Shown piece after piece: positions 23,985 to 33,469 of a DNA stretch of 59,319 bases. The DNA is from JAZRWQ01 sp045541395. Lineage in GTDB: Bacteria; Bacillota; Clostridia; Oscillospirales; UMGS1783. The notes beneath the pieces were generated by a model. It was given only the letters and a program-made list of their open reading frames with translations, made no database searches and was not told the DNA's origin. The stretch spans positions 1 through 59,319 of the forward strand of contig JAZQIZ010000028.1 in NCBI GenBank assembly GCA_045541395.1, given 5' to 3'. The stretch's first letter is position 1. Each line of letters starts with the position of its first letter. Both the position numbers and the translations under genes were made by a program.

Positions 23985-26201
23985 ATGGGGCAGGGGCCAA
24001 CAAAATCAATGACAAACAGAATGTTTCTGTTTTTTATAAGCGTAATAATACTTTTTGTTATGCTTGTGGGAGTATTGTTTAAGCTGCAAATGATAGAAGG
24101 GGAGGAGCTTCAAAGCGGCGCTTTGGGGCAGCAAACCAGCGATATAACCATCTCTGCATCCCGCGGTACTATTTTTGATTGCAACTATAAAGCGTTGGCG
24201 GAAAGCGCTTCAGCATACAAAATAATTCTTTCTCCCATTACGGTTACCGAAGAGGCCGACCGTACTCTTATAGCAAATAACCTTCCCTCAATTTTAGGAA
24301 TTGAAAAAAGTGAAGTAGAGGAAGCACTTAAGGAAGAAAGCTATTACGTTGTTCTTGCAAGAAGGGTAGAACAGGACGTTGCCGATAAAGTAAACGAATT
24401 TATCAGTGCCAACGGTTTTGAACTTCATATTTCCGTGCTTGACGATCCTAAAAGATACTATCCTCTCGGTGATTTCGCGTCTCAGGTAATAGGTTTTGTA
24501 GGCGCCGACAATCAGGGACTGGCAGGTATTGAAGCTCAATACGAGGATTATCTTTCCGGCGAAGAAGGCCGTGTTATTGCCATAAAGAACGCAAACGGCG
24601 CAGATATGTCGGTGGAATATGAGAAATATATTGAGCCAACCGACGGCTACGATCTTGTGTTAACCTTAGATGAAACCATTCAGCATTATCTTGAAAAAAG
24701 ACTTAAAACTGCTTACGTGGACCATAAAATAACCGGATATGCCGCAGGCATCGTGATGGACGTTAAAACAGGCGGTATTCTTGGCATGGCTCAAATACCC
24801 GGCTTTGATCTGAACGATCCCTTTACTCTCGTTGACGCCAATTCCGTAAAAGAGCTTGAGGAACTTTCCGGTGAAGAATACGATGCTGCTTATGTGGAAG
24901 CTCTTAACCGTCAGTGGCGTAACGTAAACGTTTCTGACCAGTATGAGCCCGGTTCCACTTTTAAATCCCTTGTAACATCAGTTGTTGTAGAAGAAGGACT
25001 TGCAAATGACAGTACCTCCTTTTACTGCCCCGGTTATACCGACGTTTACGGCACGATAATACATTGCGACTACGTTCTCGGTCACGGAATGCAAACCTTT
25101 CAGGATGCTTTCAGTAATTCCTGCAATCCTGCCTTTATGGAAATGGGAGGACTTATAGGAAAGCATATGTATAAGCGCTATTTCAGCGGCTTCGGTCTCG
25201 ATTCCGCCACGGGCATCGATCTGCCGGGTGAATCAACAGGTATTTTCTTCAGCGATGATGCTTTGGGGCCGGTTGAGTTTGCCTGCGCTGCTTTCGGTCA
25301 GGGTTTTAAAGTTACTCCTATTCAGCTTATAACAGCCGTAAGTTCCATTGCAAACGACGGAAAAATGATGCAGCCGTATCTTGTAAGTAAAATAGTGGAC
25401 GATGAAGGAAACGTGGTAAAATCCATAGAGCCAACCGTAACAAATCAGCCTATTTCCCATCAAACAGCCAATAAAGTCGTTTCAATGATGGAGGAGGTAG
25501 TTGCTACCGGAGGCGGTACTAACGCTTATATCAAAGGCTACCGTATCTGCGGAAAATCAGGCACCTCCGAAAAACTCGGCGAATATAAAGAAGACTCGGA
25601 TATTTATGAAAGCATAGCTTCGTTTGTGGCTTATGCTCCTGCAGACGATCCTCAGGTTGCGGTTTTGATAGTTCTGGATGAGCCTCAGACCTACCCTCCC
25701 TACGGCGGTGTTATTGCGGCTCCTATTGCAGGTAACCTGTTAAAAGATATACTTGATTATTATGATTATACACCCCAGTATTCTTCCGACGACGTAAGCG
25801 AGACGGTAACAGTACCTTCTCTTGTAGATATGGATTCCGATTCCGCCCGTATGCATCTCGGCGATATGAATCTTAACTCCAAAGTTATTGGCGGCGGAGG
25901 TAAGGTTGAACAGCAGGTTCCTGCTCAGGGACAAACGATCCCCGAAGGCGGTACTGTTATTTTATACACCAACGGCTCGGAGCCTGAGTCGGAAGTCAGT
26001 GTTCCCGATCTGATCGGACTTACAGCCTCCGAAGCTAATTACGAGCTTATAAATGCAGGGTTGAATATAAGAATAGAAGGTTCTGACGTAGAAGGAAGCG
26101 GCGTAACGGCTATCTGGCAGAGCGTGGAACAGGGTACAAAGGTTACTCCCGGTACGGTAATTACCGTTGAATTCAGGGCAAAGGAAACAGTAGCAGACTA
26201 A
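23985..26201 (+). CDS. ftsI: Division transpeptidase (class B PBP) with two PASTA domains
   Basis: A protein of about 738 residues: membrane anchor (10-32), PBP dimerisation domain, transpeptidase domain with SxxK in PGSTFKSL, SxN in FSNSCN and KSGT in CGKSGTSEK, then two C-terminal PASTA domains (starting VTVPSLVDMD and VSVPDLIGLT). It cross-links septal peptidoglycan. Two PASTA units fit the vegetative PbpB/FtsI type better than SpoVD, but no second PBP is in the cluster. An upstream GTG at 23928 is in frame, yet CGGAGG directly precedes the ATG at 23985. Confidence 0.93.
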   Translation: MGQGPTKSMTNRMFLFFISVIILFVMLVGVLFKLQMIEGEELQSGALGQQTSDITISASRGTIFDCNYKALAESASAYKIILSPITVTEEADRTLIANNLPSILGIEKSEVEEALKEESYYVVLARRVEQDVADKVNEFISANGFELHISVLDDPKRYYPLGDFASQVIGFVGADNQGLAGIEAQYEDYLSGEEGRVIAIKNANGADMSVEYEKYIEPTDGYDLVLTLDETIQHYLEKRLKTAYVDHKITGYAAGIVMDVKTGGILGMAQIPGFDLNDPFTLVDANSVKELEELSGEEYDAAYVEALNRQWRNVNVSDQYEPGSTFKSLVTSVVVEEGLANDSTSFYCPGYTDVYGTIIHCDYVLGHGMQTFQDAFSNSCNPAFMEMGGLIGKHMYKRYFSGFGLDSATGIDLPGESTGIFFSDDALGPVEFACAAFGQGFKVTPIQLITAVSSIANDGKMMQPYLVSKIVDDEGNVVKSIEPTVTNQPISHQTANKVVSMMEEVVATGGGTNAYIKGYRICGKSGTSEKLGEYKEDSDIYESIASFVAYAPADDPQVAVLIVLDEPQTYPPYGGVIAAPIAGNLLKDILDYYDYTPQYSSDDVSETVTVPSLVDMDSDSARMHLGDMNLNSKVIGGGGKVEQQVPAQGQTIPEGGTVILYTNGSEPESEVSVPDLIGLTASEANYELINAGLNIRIEGSDVEGSGVTAIWQSVEQGTKVTPGTVITVEFRAKETVAD

Positions 26202-26226
26202 ACTTAAATCTTTTGCAGGGTAAAAA

Positions 26227-27504
26227 ATGAACGTAACACTGCAGGAAATTGAAAAGGAAGCAGAAAAACTAAGGTCCTTGGGGCTTGATCATAAAAAAGC
26301 TTTGAGTATCAGCAGTTCAAAACTGTTTTGTGAGCCGCAGAAAAGCTTAAAGCTGATCGGCGTTACGGGAACCAATGGGAAGACTACCGTTGCAAACCTT
26401 ATTGCCCACGTATTAAATACGTGCGGAAGAAAATGCGGGTGTATAGGAACAATGGATAACAGCGGTTATACTACCCCGCCTGCACCAATACTGTTCAAAA
26501 GATTATGTGATTACAAAGAAAGTGGCTGTGAATTTGTTGTAATGGAGGCATCCTCTCATGGCCTGTCTCAAAATAGGGTTTACGGCCTTGAATTTGAATT
26601 AGGAGTGTTTATAAATCTTTCAAGGGATCATCTTGATTATCACGGCAGTATGGAAAATTATGCTTCAGCCAAAAAAAAGCTTTTTGAACAAAGCAAAAAG
26701 GCTGTAATAAATGTTGATGATCCTTTTGCAAATGATTTTTTAAGTGTGGCTCCGTACAGCATAGGATGTGCAATAAAAAGACCGGCAGAATATAAGGCTG
26801 AAAACCTTTGTCTGACCGAGAATAAAGTGGAGTATGAACTAATGGGGCAACGGGTCGTGTTTCCCGTTATAGGACGCTTTTCGGTTTATAACTCAATCCT
26901 TGCAATAGCCTCATGCAATCAGTTGGGAGTTAGCTTAAATGATTGCATACAGGCAGTAGGATCCTTTAGTGGCGTTGAAGGCAGAGTGCAGAAATTAAGC
27001 CTGGGATCAGGGTTTGAAGTATTTATCGATTATGCTCACACTCCTCATGGTATGGAAAACCTTCTTAGTACTCTTAAGCCTTTATGCAAAGGCCGTTTGA
27101 TAACGGTCTTCGGGTGCGGCGGTGAAAGAGACCGGGGCAAACGTCCGTTAATGCTGAGAGCGGCGGCAAAATACAGTGATTATATTATCGTTACTTCCGA
27201 TAACCCAAGGAATGAGCCGCCTTATAAAATAATCAAAGAAATACTTTCGGGTGTACATAGCATTAACACACCCTTTGCAGTAATTGAAAACAGAAAAAAA
27301 GCAATAGAATTTGCAGTGGCAAATTGCCTTGAAAACGATATTCTTGTTTTGGCAGGCAAAGGTCATGAGCAATACCAAATAACAGCTTTAGGTAAAGAAC
27401 CCTTTAATGAAAAGGAAATACTCGAGAATGCCGTAAGGCGTTTAGCAGCTGAAGGAGAAGTGTATGAAAGAATTAACAGCGTTACAGGCAAGTCTTTTTT
27501 GTGA
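26227..27504 (+). CDS. murE: UDP-MurNAc-tripeptide synthetase (MurE-type), N-terminally short
   Basis: A 425-residue Mur ligase. The ATP loop GVTGTNGKTT is at 45-54, followed by MEASSHGL, NLSRDHLDYHG and the C-terminal specificity motif DNPR, which in MurE marks meso-diaminopimelate. Most MurE proteins have about 110 residues before the ATP loop; here there are 44, so most of the uridine-binding N-terminal domain is missing or replaced. No stop-interrupted extension is available because the PBP gene ends 25 bp upstream. The frame overlaps murF by 41 bp. Confidence 0.9.
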   Translation: MNVTLQEIEKEAEKLRSLGLDHKKALSISSSKLFCEPQKSLKLIGVTGTNGKTTVANLIAHVLNTCGRKCGCIGTMDNSGYTTPPAPILFKRLCDYKESGCEFVVMEASSHGLSQNRVYGLEFELGVFINLSRDHLDYHGSMENYASAKKKLFEQSKKAVINVDDPFANDFLSVAPYSIGCAIKRPAEYKAENLCLTENKVEYELMGQRVVFPVIGRFSVYNSILAIASCNQLGVSLNDCIQAVGSFSGVEGRVQKLSLGSGFEVFIDYAHTPHGMENLLSTLKPLCKGRLITVFGCGGERDRGKRPLMLRAAAKYSDYIIVTSDNPRNEPPYKIIKEILSGVHSINTPFAVIENRKKAIEFAVANCLENDILVLAGKGHEQYQITALGKEPFNEKEILENAVRRLAAEGEVYERINSVTGKSFL

Positions 27505-28834
27505 CGGCGAAATTATCTGCGGCAACCAGGAAGCCGTATTTAACGGAATATGTATCGATTCCCGCCATGCTCAAAAAGGTCAGCTTTTTGTTGCGCTTAA
27601 GGGTGAAGCAACCGACGGACATAAATATATTTCCAAGGCCGTTGAAGGCGGTTGTACGGTGGTTTTGTCTCAGAAAAACGAGGTATTTGAAAACTGTACC
27701 GTTATTAAAGTTCATAATACCCTTAAGGCCTTCCATAAAATTGCCGAGGGCTACAGAAAAATGTTTTCCTTAAAGGTTATCGGTGTTACGGGCAGCGTCG
27801 GTAAAACCACCACAAAGGAATTTATTTATGCGGTTCTTGCAGGTAAATATAATACCCTTAAATCCTTAGGTAATTATAACAGCGAAACCGGTATGCCTAT
27901 AACCGCCTTTAATATTGAAGACAGCCACGAAGCGGTTGTATTTGAAATGGGAATGGACGCAAAGGGTGAAATTGCCGCTCTAACAAAAATTGCCCGTCCG
28001 GAAATTGCTGTAATAACCAATATAGGCGTTATGCATATTGAACATCTCGGCAGTAAGGAAAATATTCTTCAAGCTAAGCTTGAAATTGAAAGAGGCCTTA
28101 ATCGTAACGGCATTATGGTGCTTAACGGTGACGACGAAATGCTCTGGGCCGTTAAAGGTAAGCTTAAGCATAAAACAGTGTATTACGGTATTGAAAATAA
28201 AAACGTTCCCTTCGGAGCGGAGAATATTACAACAGGTCAGAATTTAACCTGCTTTGATATAATAACTCCTGTTGGCAGTATGCCTGTAAGGATCAACACC
28301 GAAGGAAGGCATAACGTGCTAAACGCTCTTGCGGCTGTGGCGGTCGGTATGTACAACGGGATATCTTTAGAAGACTGTGTAAATTATCTGCTCTCTTTTG
28401 AAAATGCAAAGATGCGCCAAAGAGTATTTGATAAGAACGGTGTGACCATTATTGACGATTGCTATAATGCAGGTCCCGATTCCATGAAAGCGGCTTTAAG
28501 CCTTATGGAAAATAAAAAGCATAACCGTATAGCCGTGCTTTCGGATATGCTTGAGCTTGGTGATTTTTCAGAAAGATATCACAGAGAAATAGGCGAAACC
28601 GCGGCAAAATGCTGTGATATACTTATAACCTTCGGCAATGAATGTAAATTCACTTGTGAACAGGCAATAAACAGCGGTATGAGTAAGGAAAAAGTATTCT
28701 GCTGTGTAGACAGCAGTGAAGCAACCGCGAAACTGTTATCGGTTGCAAATAAAGGCGATACGGTGCTTTTTAAAGGAAGCAGGGGAATGAAAACCGAAAC
28801 CGTATTGCAAGGTTTTGAAAAAGGATGGATGTAA
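27464..28834 (+). CDS. murF: UDP-MurNAc-tripeptide--D-Ala-D-Ala ligase
   Basis: A 456-residue Mur ligase of normal length, with the N-terminal domain present and the ATP loop GVTGSVGKTT at 107-116. The MurF segments EMGMDAKGEI and DCYNAGPDSM are present. It adds D-Ala-D-Ala to the UDP-muramyl tripeptide. It has a GAAGGAG site inside the end of murE and overlaps mraY through TAATG. Confidence 0.96.
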   Translation: MKELTALQASLFCDGEIICGNQEAVFNGICIDSRHAQKGQLFVALKGEATDGHKYISKAVEGGCTVVLSQKNEVFENCTVIKVHNTLKAFHKIAEGYRKMFSLKVIGVTGSVGKTTTKEFIYAVLAGKYNTLKSLGNYNSETGMPITAFNIEDSHEAVVFEMGMDAKGEIAALTKIARPEIAVITNIGVMHIEHLGSKENILQAKLEIERGLNRNGIMVLNGDDEMLWAVKGKLKHKTVYYGIENKNVPFGAENITTGQNLTCFDIITPVGSMPVRINTEGRHNVLNALAAVAVGMYNGISLEDCVNYLLSFENAKMRQRVFDKNGVTIIDDCYNAGPDSMKAALSLMENKKHNRIAVLSDMLELGDFSERYHREIGETAAKCCDILITFGNECKFTCEQAINSGMSKEKVFCCVDSSEATAKLLSVANKGDTVLFKGSRGMKTETVLQGFEKGWM

Positions 28835-29826
28835 TGATGGATATTTTAAAGGTAATTCTAGCTACAGCTTCGGCTCTTGCCATTACGGCGTTTTTAGGTC
28901 CTGTGCTCATCCCCGCTTTAAGAAAACTCAAGTTCGGACAGAGTATTCTTGAAGAAGGGCCTTCTTGGCATAAATCAAAACAAGGCACTCCCACAATGGG
29001 CGGTCTTATGTTTATAATCGGCATAGTTATTTCCTTTGCTGTTTGGGGATTTCCTTATTACACTAACGGCGATTATAAAGCCCCTGCGGCTATGGTTCTT
29101 GCGGCAGTTTACGGCCTTATAGGTTTTTGCGACGATTATATTTCCGTTAAAAAGAAGCGCAATCTGGGCCTTACTGCAAAGCAGAAGATAGTTCTTCAGA
29201 CTCTCGCCGCAGCAGGCTTTTTGGTGTTTTTGGCTGTCAAATCGCCTCTTGATACTTCCATTGGTATCCCCTTTACAAATAAGGTGTTAGAGCTTGGATA
29301 CGCATATTATTTCATAGCTCTTATAGTTATGGTCGGCATGGTAAACGCAGTTAATTTAACCGACGGTGTTGACGGCCTTGCTTCATCCGTAACAGTGCCT
29401 GTCGCTCTTTTCTTTGTAATATGCGCAAACCGTATCGGTGCAGGCGGAGCAGGGGTTTTAGGCGGTGCTCTGCTTGGCGGTATGCTTGGATTTTTAATTC
29501 ATAATTTTCATCCCGCAAAGGTATTTATGGGTGATACAGGCTCATTATTTATTGGCGGTGCGGTAGTCGCCCTTGCTTTTGTGGTTGATATGCCCTTTGT
29601 TATTCTTTTTGCAGGAATCGTTTATCTTTTTGAGGCAGTATCTGTTATGATGCAGGTGCTTTGCTTTAAGCTTACCGGCAAGAGAATATTCAAAATGACC
29701 CCCATCCATCACCACTTTGAAATGAGCGGCTGGAATGAGGTAAAAATAGTTTACGTATTTACCCTTTGTGCTTTGATCGCATGTATTATTGCATATTTTG
29801 CAACAGGCGGGGTATATATTAAATAA
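28834..29826 (+). CDS. mraY: Phospho-N-acetylmuramoyl-pentapeptide transferase
   Basis: A membrane enzyme of about 330 residues with ten predicted helices that makes lipid I. Signature loops include CDDYISVKKKRNLGL, NLTDGVDGLA and HHHFEMSGWNE. The ATG at 28834, overlapping the murF stop codon and 8 nt after AGGA, is chosen over one 9 bp earlier. murD, which usually follows, is not here. Confidence 0.96.
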   Translation: MMDILKVILATASALAITAFLGPVLIPALRKLKFGQSILEEGPSWHKSKQGTPTMGGLMFIIGIVISFAVWGFPYYTNGDYKAPAAMVLAAVYGLIGFCDDYISVKKKRNLGLTAKQKIVLQTLAAAGFLVFLAVKSPLDTSIGIPFTNKVLELGYAYYFIALIVMVGMVNAVNLTDGVDGLASSVTVPVALFFVICANRIGAGGAGVLGGALLGGMLGFLIHNFHPAKVFMGDTGSLFIGGAVVALAFVVDMPFVILFAGIVYLFEAVSVMMQVLCFKLTGKRIFKMTPIHHHFEMSGWNEVKIVYVFTLCALIACIIAYFATGGVYIK

Positions 29827-29848
29827 ATAATCTATTTGGGAGCAAATA

Positions 29849-31006
29849 ATGACAGCAGAATCTCCAAAAAAGACCAAAAAGGAAACTTTGTTCTTTCATT
29901 CAAGCCAACGGCAGGACACTGTCTTTTTAGTAATGGTGTTTATAGTCCTGCTGGTGGGACTAATAATGATGTTTTCCGCAAGCTATATAACTTCATATTT
30001 TGAAAATGACGGCGACAGCTATTATTTTATAAAACGTCAGCTCATTTTTGCAGTTCTGGGAATAGCGGCAATGCTTGTAATGTCGAAAGTGAATTATAAC
30101 AAGCTGTTTAATAAGGGTACAATAGGCTTTTACTATATAATATGTCTTATGGCACTTGTTATGGTTCTTTTTATAGGCGAGGGTGACGGCGTAGAGAAAC
30201 GGTGGTTGCAAATAGGTAATATTACAACGGTGCAGCCTTCTGAATTTGCCAAGCTTGCTGTAATTTTAATTTTGGCCTATTATTTTGCCGCAAATCATAA
30301 ACGGCTGAAAAAGCCTGTTCAGGGTATATTTATACCGATCGTCATTATAGGTCTGGTTGCAGGCCTTGTTCTTGCAGAACCTCACCTTTCAGGTACGATC
30401 CTGATTTTAGGCGTTGGTGTAGCAATGATGGTGGTTGCGGGTAGTAATTTTATATGGATATCAGTTATGGGTGTTGCCGCGGCAGGTATGCTGTGGTACG
30501 TTTGTATGAACGTTGAATATATGGCTGCACGTGTAAATATTTGGAAGGACCCTTGGGCTGATGAGTTGGGTAACGGATATCAGACTATCCAGTCCCTTTA
30601 CGCAATAGGCTCAGGCGGTCTTACGGGTCTTGGATTAGGTCAAAGCCGTCAGAAATATCTTTATTTACCTAAGCCTCAGAACGATTACGTTTTTTCCATT
30701 GTAGCAGAAGAACTTGGTTTTATAGGCTGTGTTATAGTACTTGGCTTATTTTTGTTTTTAATTTATCGCGGTTTTGTTATCGCAATGCGCTGTAAGGACA
30801 GATTCGGTTCCCTGATCGCCTTTGGTATAACCTTCAGATTAGCTCTTCAGGTGTTGCTTAATATTGCTGTTGTAACAAATGCGATCCCATGTACGGGAAT
30901 ATCCCTGCCGTTTTTCTCTTCAGGCGGTACTGCCTTGTTTGTACAGCTTGTTGAAATGGGCATAGTGCTTTCAGTCTCGCGGAATTCTAACGTAACCAAG
31001 GCATAA
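29849..31006 (+). CDS. ftsW: SEDS-family peptidoglycan polymerase FtsW
   Basis: A 385-residue protein with about ten membrane helices and SEDS motifs: VEKRWLQIGNITTVQPSEFAK, KDPWADELGNGYQTIQSL and the C-terminal PFFSSGGTAL. It polymerises lipid II at the septum with the class B PBP of the same cluster. It could equally be called SpoVE; sequence alone does not separate them. Confidence 0.95.
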   Translation: MTAESPKKTKKETLFFHSSQRQDTVFLVMVFIVLLVGLIMMFSASYITSYFENDGDSYYFIKRQLIFAVLGIAAMLVMSKVNYNKLFNKGTIGFYYIICLMALVMVLFIGEGDGVEKRWLQIGNITTVQPSEFAKLAVILILAYYFAANHKRLKKPVQGIFIPIVIIGLVAGLVLAEPHLSGTILILGVGVAMMVVAGSNFIWISVMGVAAAGMLWYVCMNVEYMAARVNIWKDPWADELGNGYQTIQSLYAIGSGGLTGLGLGQSRQKYLYLPKPQNDYVFSIVAEELGFIGCVIVLGLFLFLIYRGFVIAMRCKDRFGSLIAFGITFRLALQVLLNIAVVTNAIPCTGISLPFFSSGGTALFVQLVEMGIVLSVSRNSNVTKA

Positions 31007-31027
31007 ATTGTTTAGGAGTGTATTAAA

Positions 31028-32143
31028 TTGAAATACGTATTTTCCTGTGGCGGTACAGGCGGGCATATTAACCCGGGCCTTGCCATTGCAAAAGAAATTC
31101 AAAGAAGAGATAAAGAGGCAGATATTCTTTTTATCGGCTGTGAGGATGGAATGGAAAATACTCTCGTTAAAAGAGAGGGTTTTCCTTTGGAGAATATCGA
31201 TCTCGGCGGCTTTATGCGCGAAAAAAGCTGGAGTGCCATCAAATACAATATTTATAACGTAAAGCGTGCAGCAAAAGCCCTTGCACATTGTAAAAAGGTA
31301 GTAAAGAAATTTAAGCCCGACTTGGTTGTCGGTACAGGCGGTTACGTAAGCGGCCCGGGTGTTATGGGCGGTGTATTAAACAAAGTTCCCGCTGTGATCC
31401 ACGAGCAAAATGCTTTTGCAGGCTTTACCACCAAGCTGGTAGCAAAGAAGGTAAATAAAGTATTTTTATCTTTCCCAAATACAAAAGGGGTGGAAGAGCT
31501 TAATAATACAATGCTTACCGGTAACCCTGTTAGAGAAAACCTTCTTACTGCCGACCCTCAAATGAGCCGTTTGCAGTTAGGTGTGGATAAGCGTCCCCTA
31601 GTGCTGTCCTACGGCGGCTCATTGGGTGCAGAACAGATCAATAACGCTATGGTCCGCGTCCTTGAACTTTCTCAGAAGGATGGCCTTTTAAATCATATCC
31701 ATGCTACCGGTGAACTGGAATATAAGGGCTGTATGGAAAAATTGAATGAGGCAGGGGTAGAAACCGATGGCCGTAACGGCATTTCCGTAATGGAATACAT
31801 TTATAATATGGATCAGTGTATGGCTGCCTGTGATATTGTAATTGCCCGCTCGGGAGCAATTACTCTTGCGGAAATAGCATGTTTGGGTAAGCCTTGTATC
31901 CTGATCCCTTCTCCCAACGTTGCGGAAAATCATCAGTTTTTTAATGCCGCAGTATTCAGAGATGCGGGCGCAGCGGTGCTTATTGAGGAAAAGGATCTTA
32001 CAGGCGATATGCTTTATAAGGTGCTTTTGGATACGGTTTGTGATTCCGAGACCTTAAATAAAATGGCAAAGGCTGCAAAATCTTTGGCTTTGCCCGATGC
32101 AACAAAAACAATAGTTGATGAAATATTCAAAATAATCAGATAA
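31028..32143 (+). CDS. murG: Lipid II-forming N-acetylglucosaminyltransferase
   Basis: A 371-residue peripheral membrane glycosyltransferase. The N-terminal GGTGGHINPGLA loop, GTGGYVSGP, HEQNAFAG and the UDP-GlcNAc-binding segments SYGGSLGAEQIN and IARSGAITLAEI are all present. The start is TTG with AGGAGTG upstream. Confidence 0.97.
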   Translation: MKYVFSCGGTGGHINPGLAIAKEIQRRDKEADILFIGCEDGMENTLVKREGFPLENIDLGGFMREKSWSAIKYNIYNVKRAAKALAHCKKVVKKFKPDLVVGTGGYVSGPGVMGGVLNKVPAVIHEQNAFAGFTTKLVAKKVNKVFLSFPNTKGVEELNNTMLTGNPVRENLLTADPQMSRLQLGVDKRPLVLSYGGSLGAEQINNAMVRVLELSQKDGLLNHIHATGELEYKGCMEKLNEAGVETDGRNGISVMEYIYNMDQCMAACDIVIARSGAITLAEIACLGKPCILIPSPNVAENHQFFNAAVFRDAGAAVLIEEKDLTGDMLYKVLLDTVCDSETLNKMAKAAKSLALPDATKTIVDEIFKIIR

Positions 32144-32149
32144 AATAAC

Positions 32150-32201
32150 AACCTTCGAAATAATTGCATATTATAAAATGTATAATTTTTCGGAGGTTTT
32201 T
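32150..32201 (+). terminator. Hairpin overlapping the murA ribosome binding site
   Basis: AACCTTCGAAA (32150-32160) pairs with TTTCGGAGGTT (32188-32198) with one G-T wobble, then a run of T residues. GGAGG in the 3' arm is the murA Shine-Dalgarno sequence, 7 nt before the ATG. The 27-nt loop contains a TATAAT, so a promoter could also lie inside it. Confidence 0.6.
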
Positions 32202-32203
32202 AT

Positions 32204-33469
32204 ATGAAAAAAATTGTAATTACGGGCCGAAATGAACTGAACGGTGTAATCCCCGTTCAAGGTTCAAAAAACAGTGTACTTCCTATTCTTGCCGCAACGT
32301 TGGCTGTAGAAGGGGAGTGCTGTATAGAAAACTGCCCACAGATAACCGATACCGACGCCGCCTGTGATATCCTGATAGAATTAGGTTGCAGTATAAAAAG
32401 GGAAAAGGGTGCTGTAATAGTAAAAAACGGCGGCAGTAATAACCGCATACCTGAAAAGCTTATGCGTAAAATGCGCTCCTCCGTAATGTTTTTGGGAGCT
32501 ATTTTATCAAAATGCCAAAGCGCCGTAATAAGCTTCCCCGGTGGCTGTGAATTGGGTCCGAGACCAATAGATATACATATTTCAGCCCTTGAAAAATTAG
32601 GTGTAAAATTTTATGAAGAGGGCGGATATCTTTACTGTGACGCAAAAAACGGCCTTAAGGGTGCGCAGATAACCTTGCCGATACAGAGTGTTGGAGCAAC
32701 GGAAAATATTATTATGGCCGCATTAAAGGCCAAGGGCGAAACGGTTATAATTAACGCCGCAAAAGAGCCGGAGATCGAAGATCTTCAAGCCTTCTTAAAC
32801 AAGTGCGGTGCAAAGATAAGCGGTGCAGGAACTGATAGGATAATCATAAAAGGAGTCGGAAAGCTTTCAGGCTGTGTTCACAGGGTTATTCCCGACCGTA
32901 TCGTTGCCGCAACCTACATAATGTCAGCGGCTATTGCAGGAGGCAAATGTAAAATAGAAGGTCTGGTTCCTTCTCATATGCATAGTATTCTTACTGCTCT
33001 TGCAGAAATGAATATTGATTTGACAGTTGAGAAAAACAGTGTTATTGTATTAAGTAACAAAAAGTTATCTGCTCCGAAACTTATAAGGACTGCCGTATAC
33101 CCCGGTTACCCAACCGACGCTCAGGCTCTTATTATGGCTCTTTCCTGCGTTAGCAAAGGCTCGTCAATGTTTATAGAGAGTATTTTTCAAAGCCGTTATA
33201 AGCACGTAAGCGAGCTTATGCGTATGGGTGCCAATATAAAGGTAGAGCAAAGGGTAGCCGTAATTGAAGGGGTACCTTCTCTTTGGGGGGCCAACGTTGA
33301 GGCGACCGACCTTCGCGGAGGCGCAGCTTTAATGATAGCAGCTCTTTGCGCAAAAGGTGAGACCGTAATTGATAAAGCAGAGCATATTTATCGGGGCTAT
33401 GAAACTCCTGAACTGTTTTTGGGCAGTGTGGGTGCAAATATTAAAAGGATAGAAAGTTATGAATTATAA
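32204..33469 (+). CDS. murA: UDP-N-acetylglucosamine 1-carboxyvinyltransferase
   Basis: A 421-residue enzyme for the first committed step of peptidoglycan synthesis. It starts with the MurA pattern VQGSKNSVLPILAATL, and the fosfomycin-target Cys is kept in PGGCELGPRPIDIH. It has full length. The murA gene inside a dcw cluster between murG and divIB is a Firmicutes arrangement. It overlaps divIB by 11 bp and has a hairpin over its ribosome binding site. Confidence 0.96.
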   Translation: MKKIVITGRNELNGVIPVQGSKNSVLPILAATLAVEGECCIENCPQITDTDAACDILIELGCSIKREKGAVIVKNGGSNNRIPEKLMRKMRSSVMFLGAILSKCQSAVISFPGGCELGPRPIDIHISALEKLGVKFYEEGGYLYCDAKNGLKGAQITLPIQSVGATENIIMAALKAKGETVIINAAKEPEIEDLQAFLNKCGAKISGAGTDRIIIKGVGKLSGCVHRVIPDRIVAATYIMSAAIAGGKCKIEGLVPSHMHSILTALAEMNIDLTVEKNSVIVLSNKKLSAPKLIRTAVYPGYPTDAQALIMALSCVSKGSSMFIESIFQSRYKHVSELMRMGANIKVEQRVAVIEGVPSLWGANVEATDLRGGAALMIAALCAKGETVIDKAEHIYRGYETPELFLGSVGANIKRIESYEL

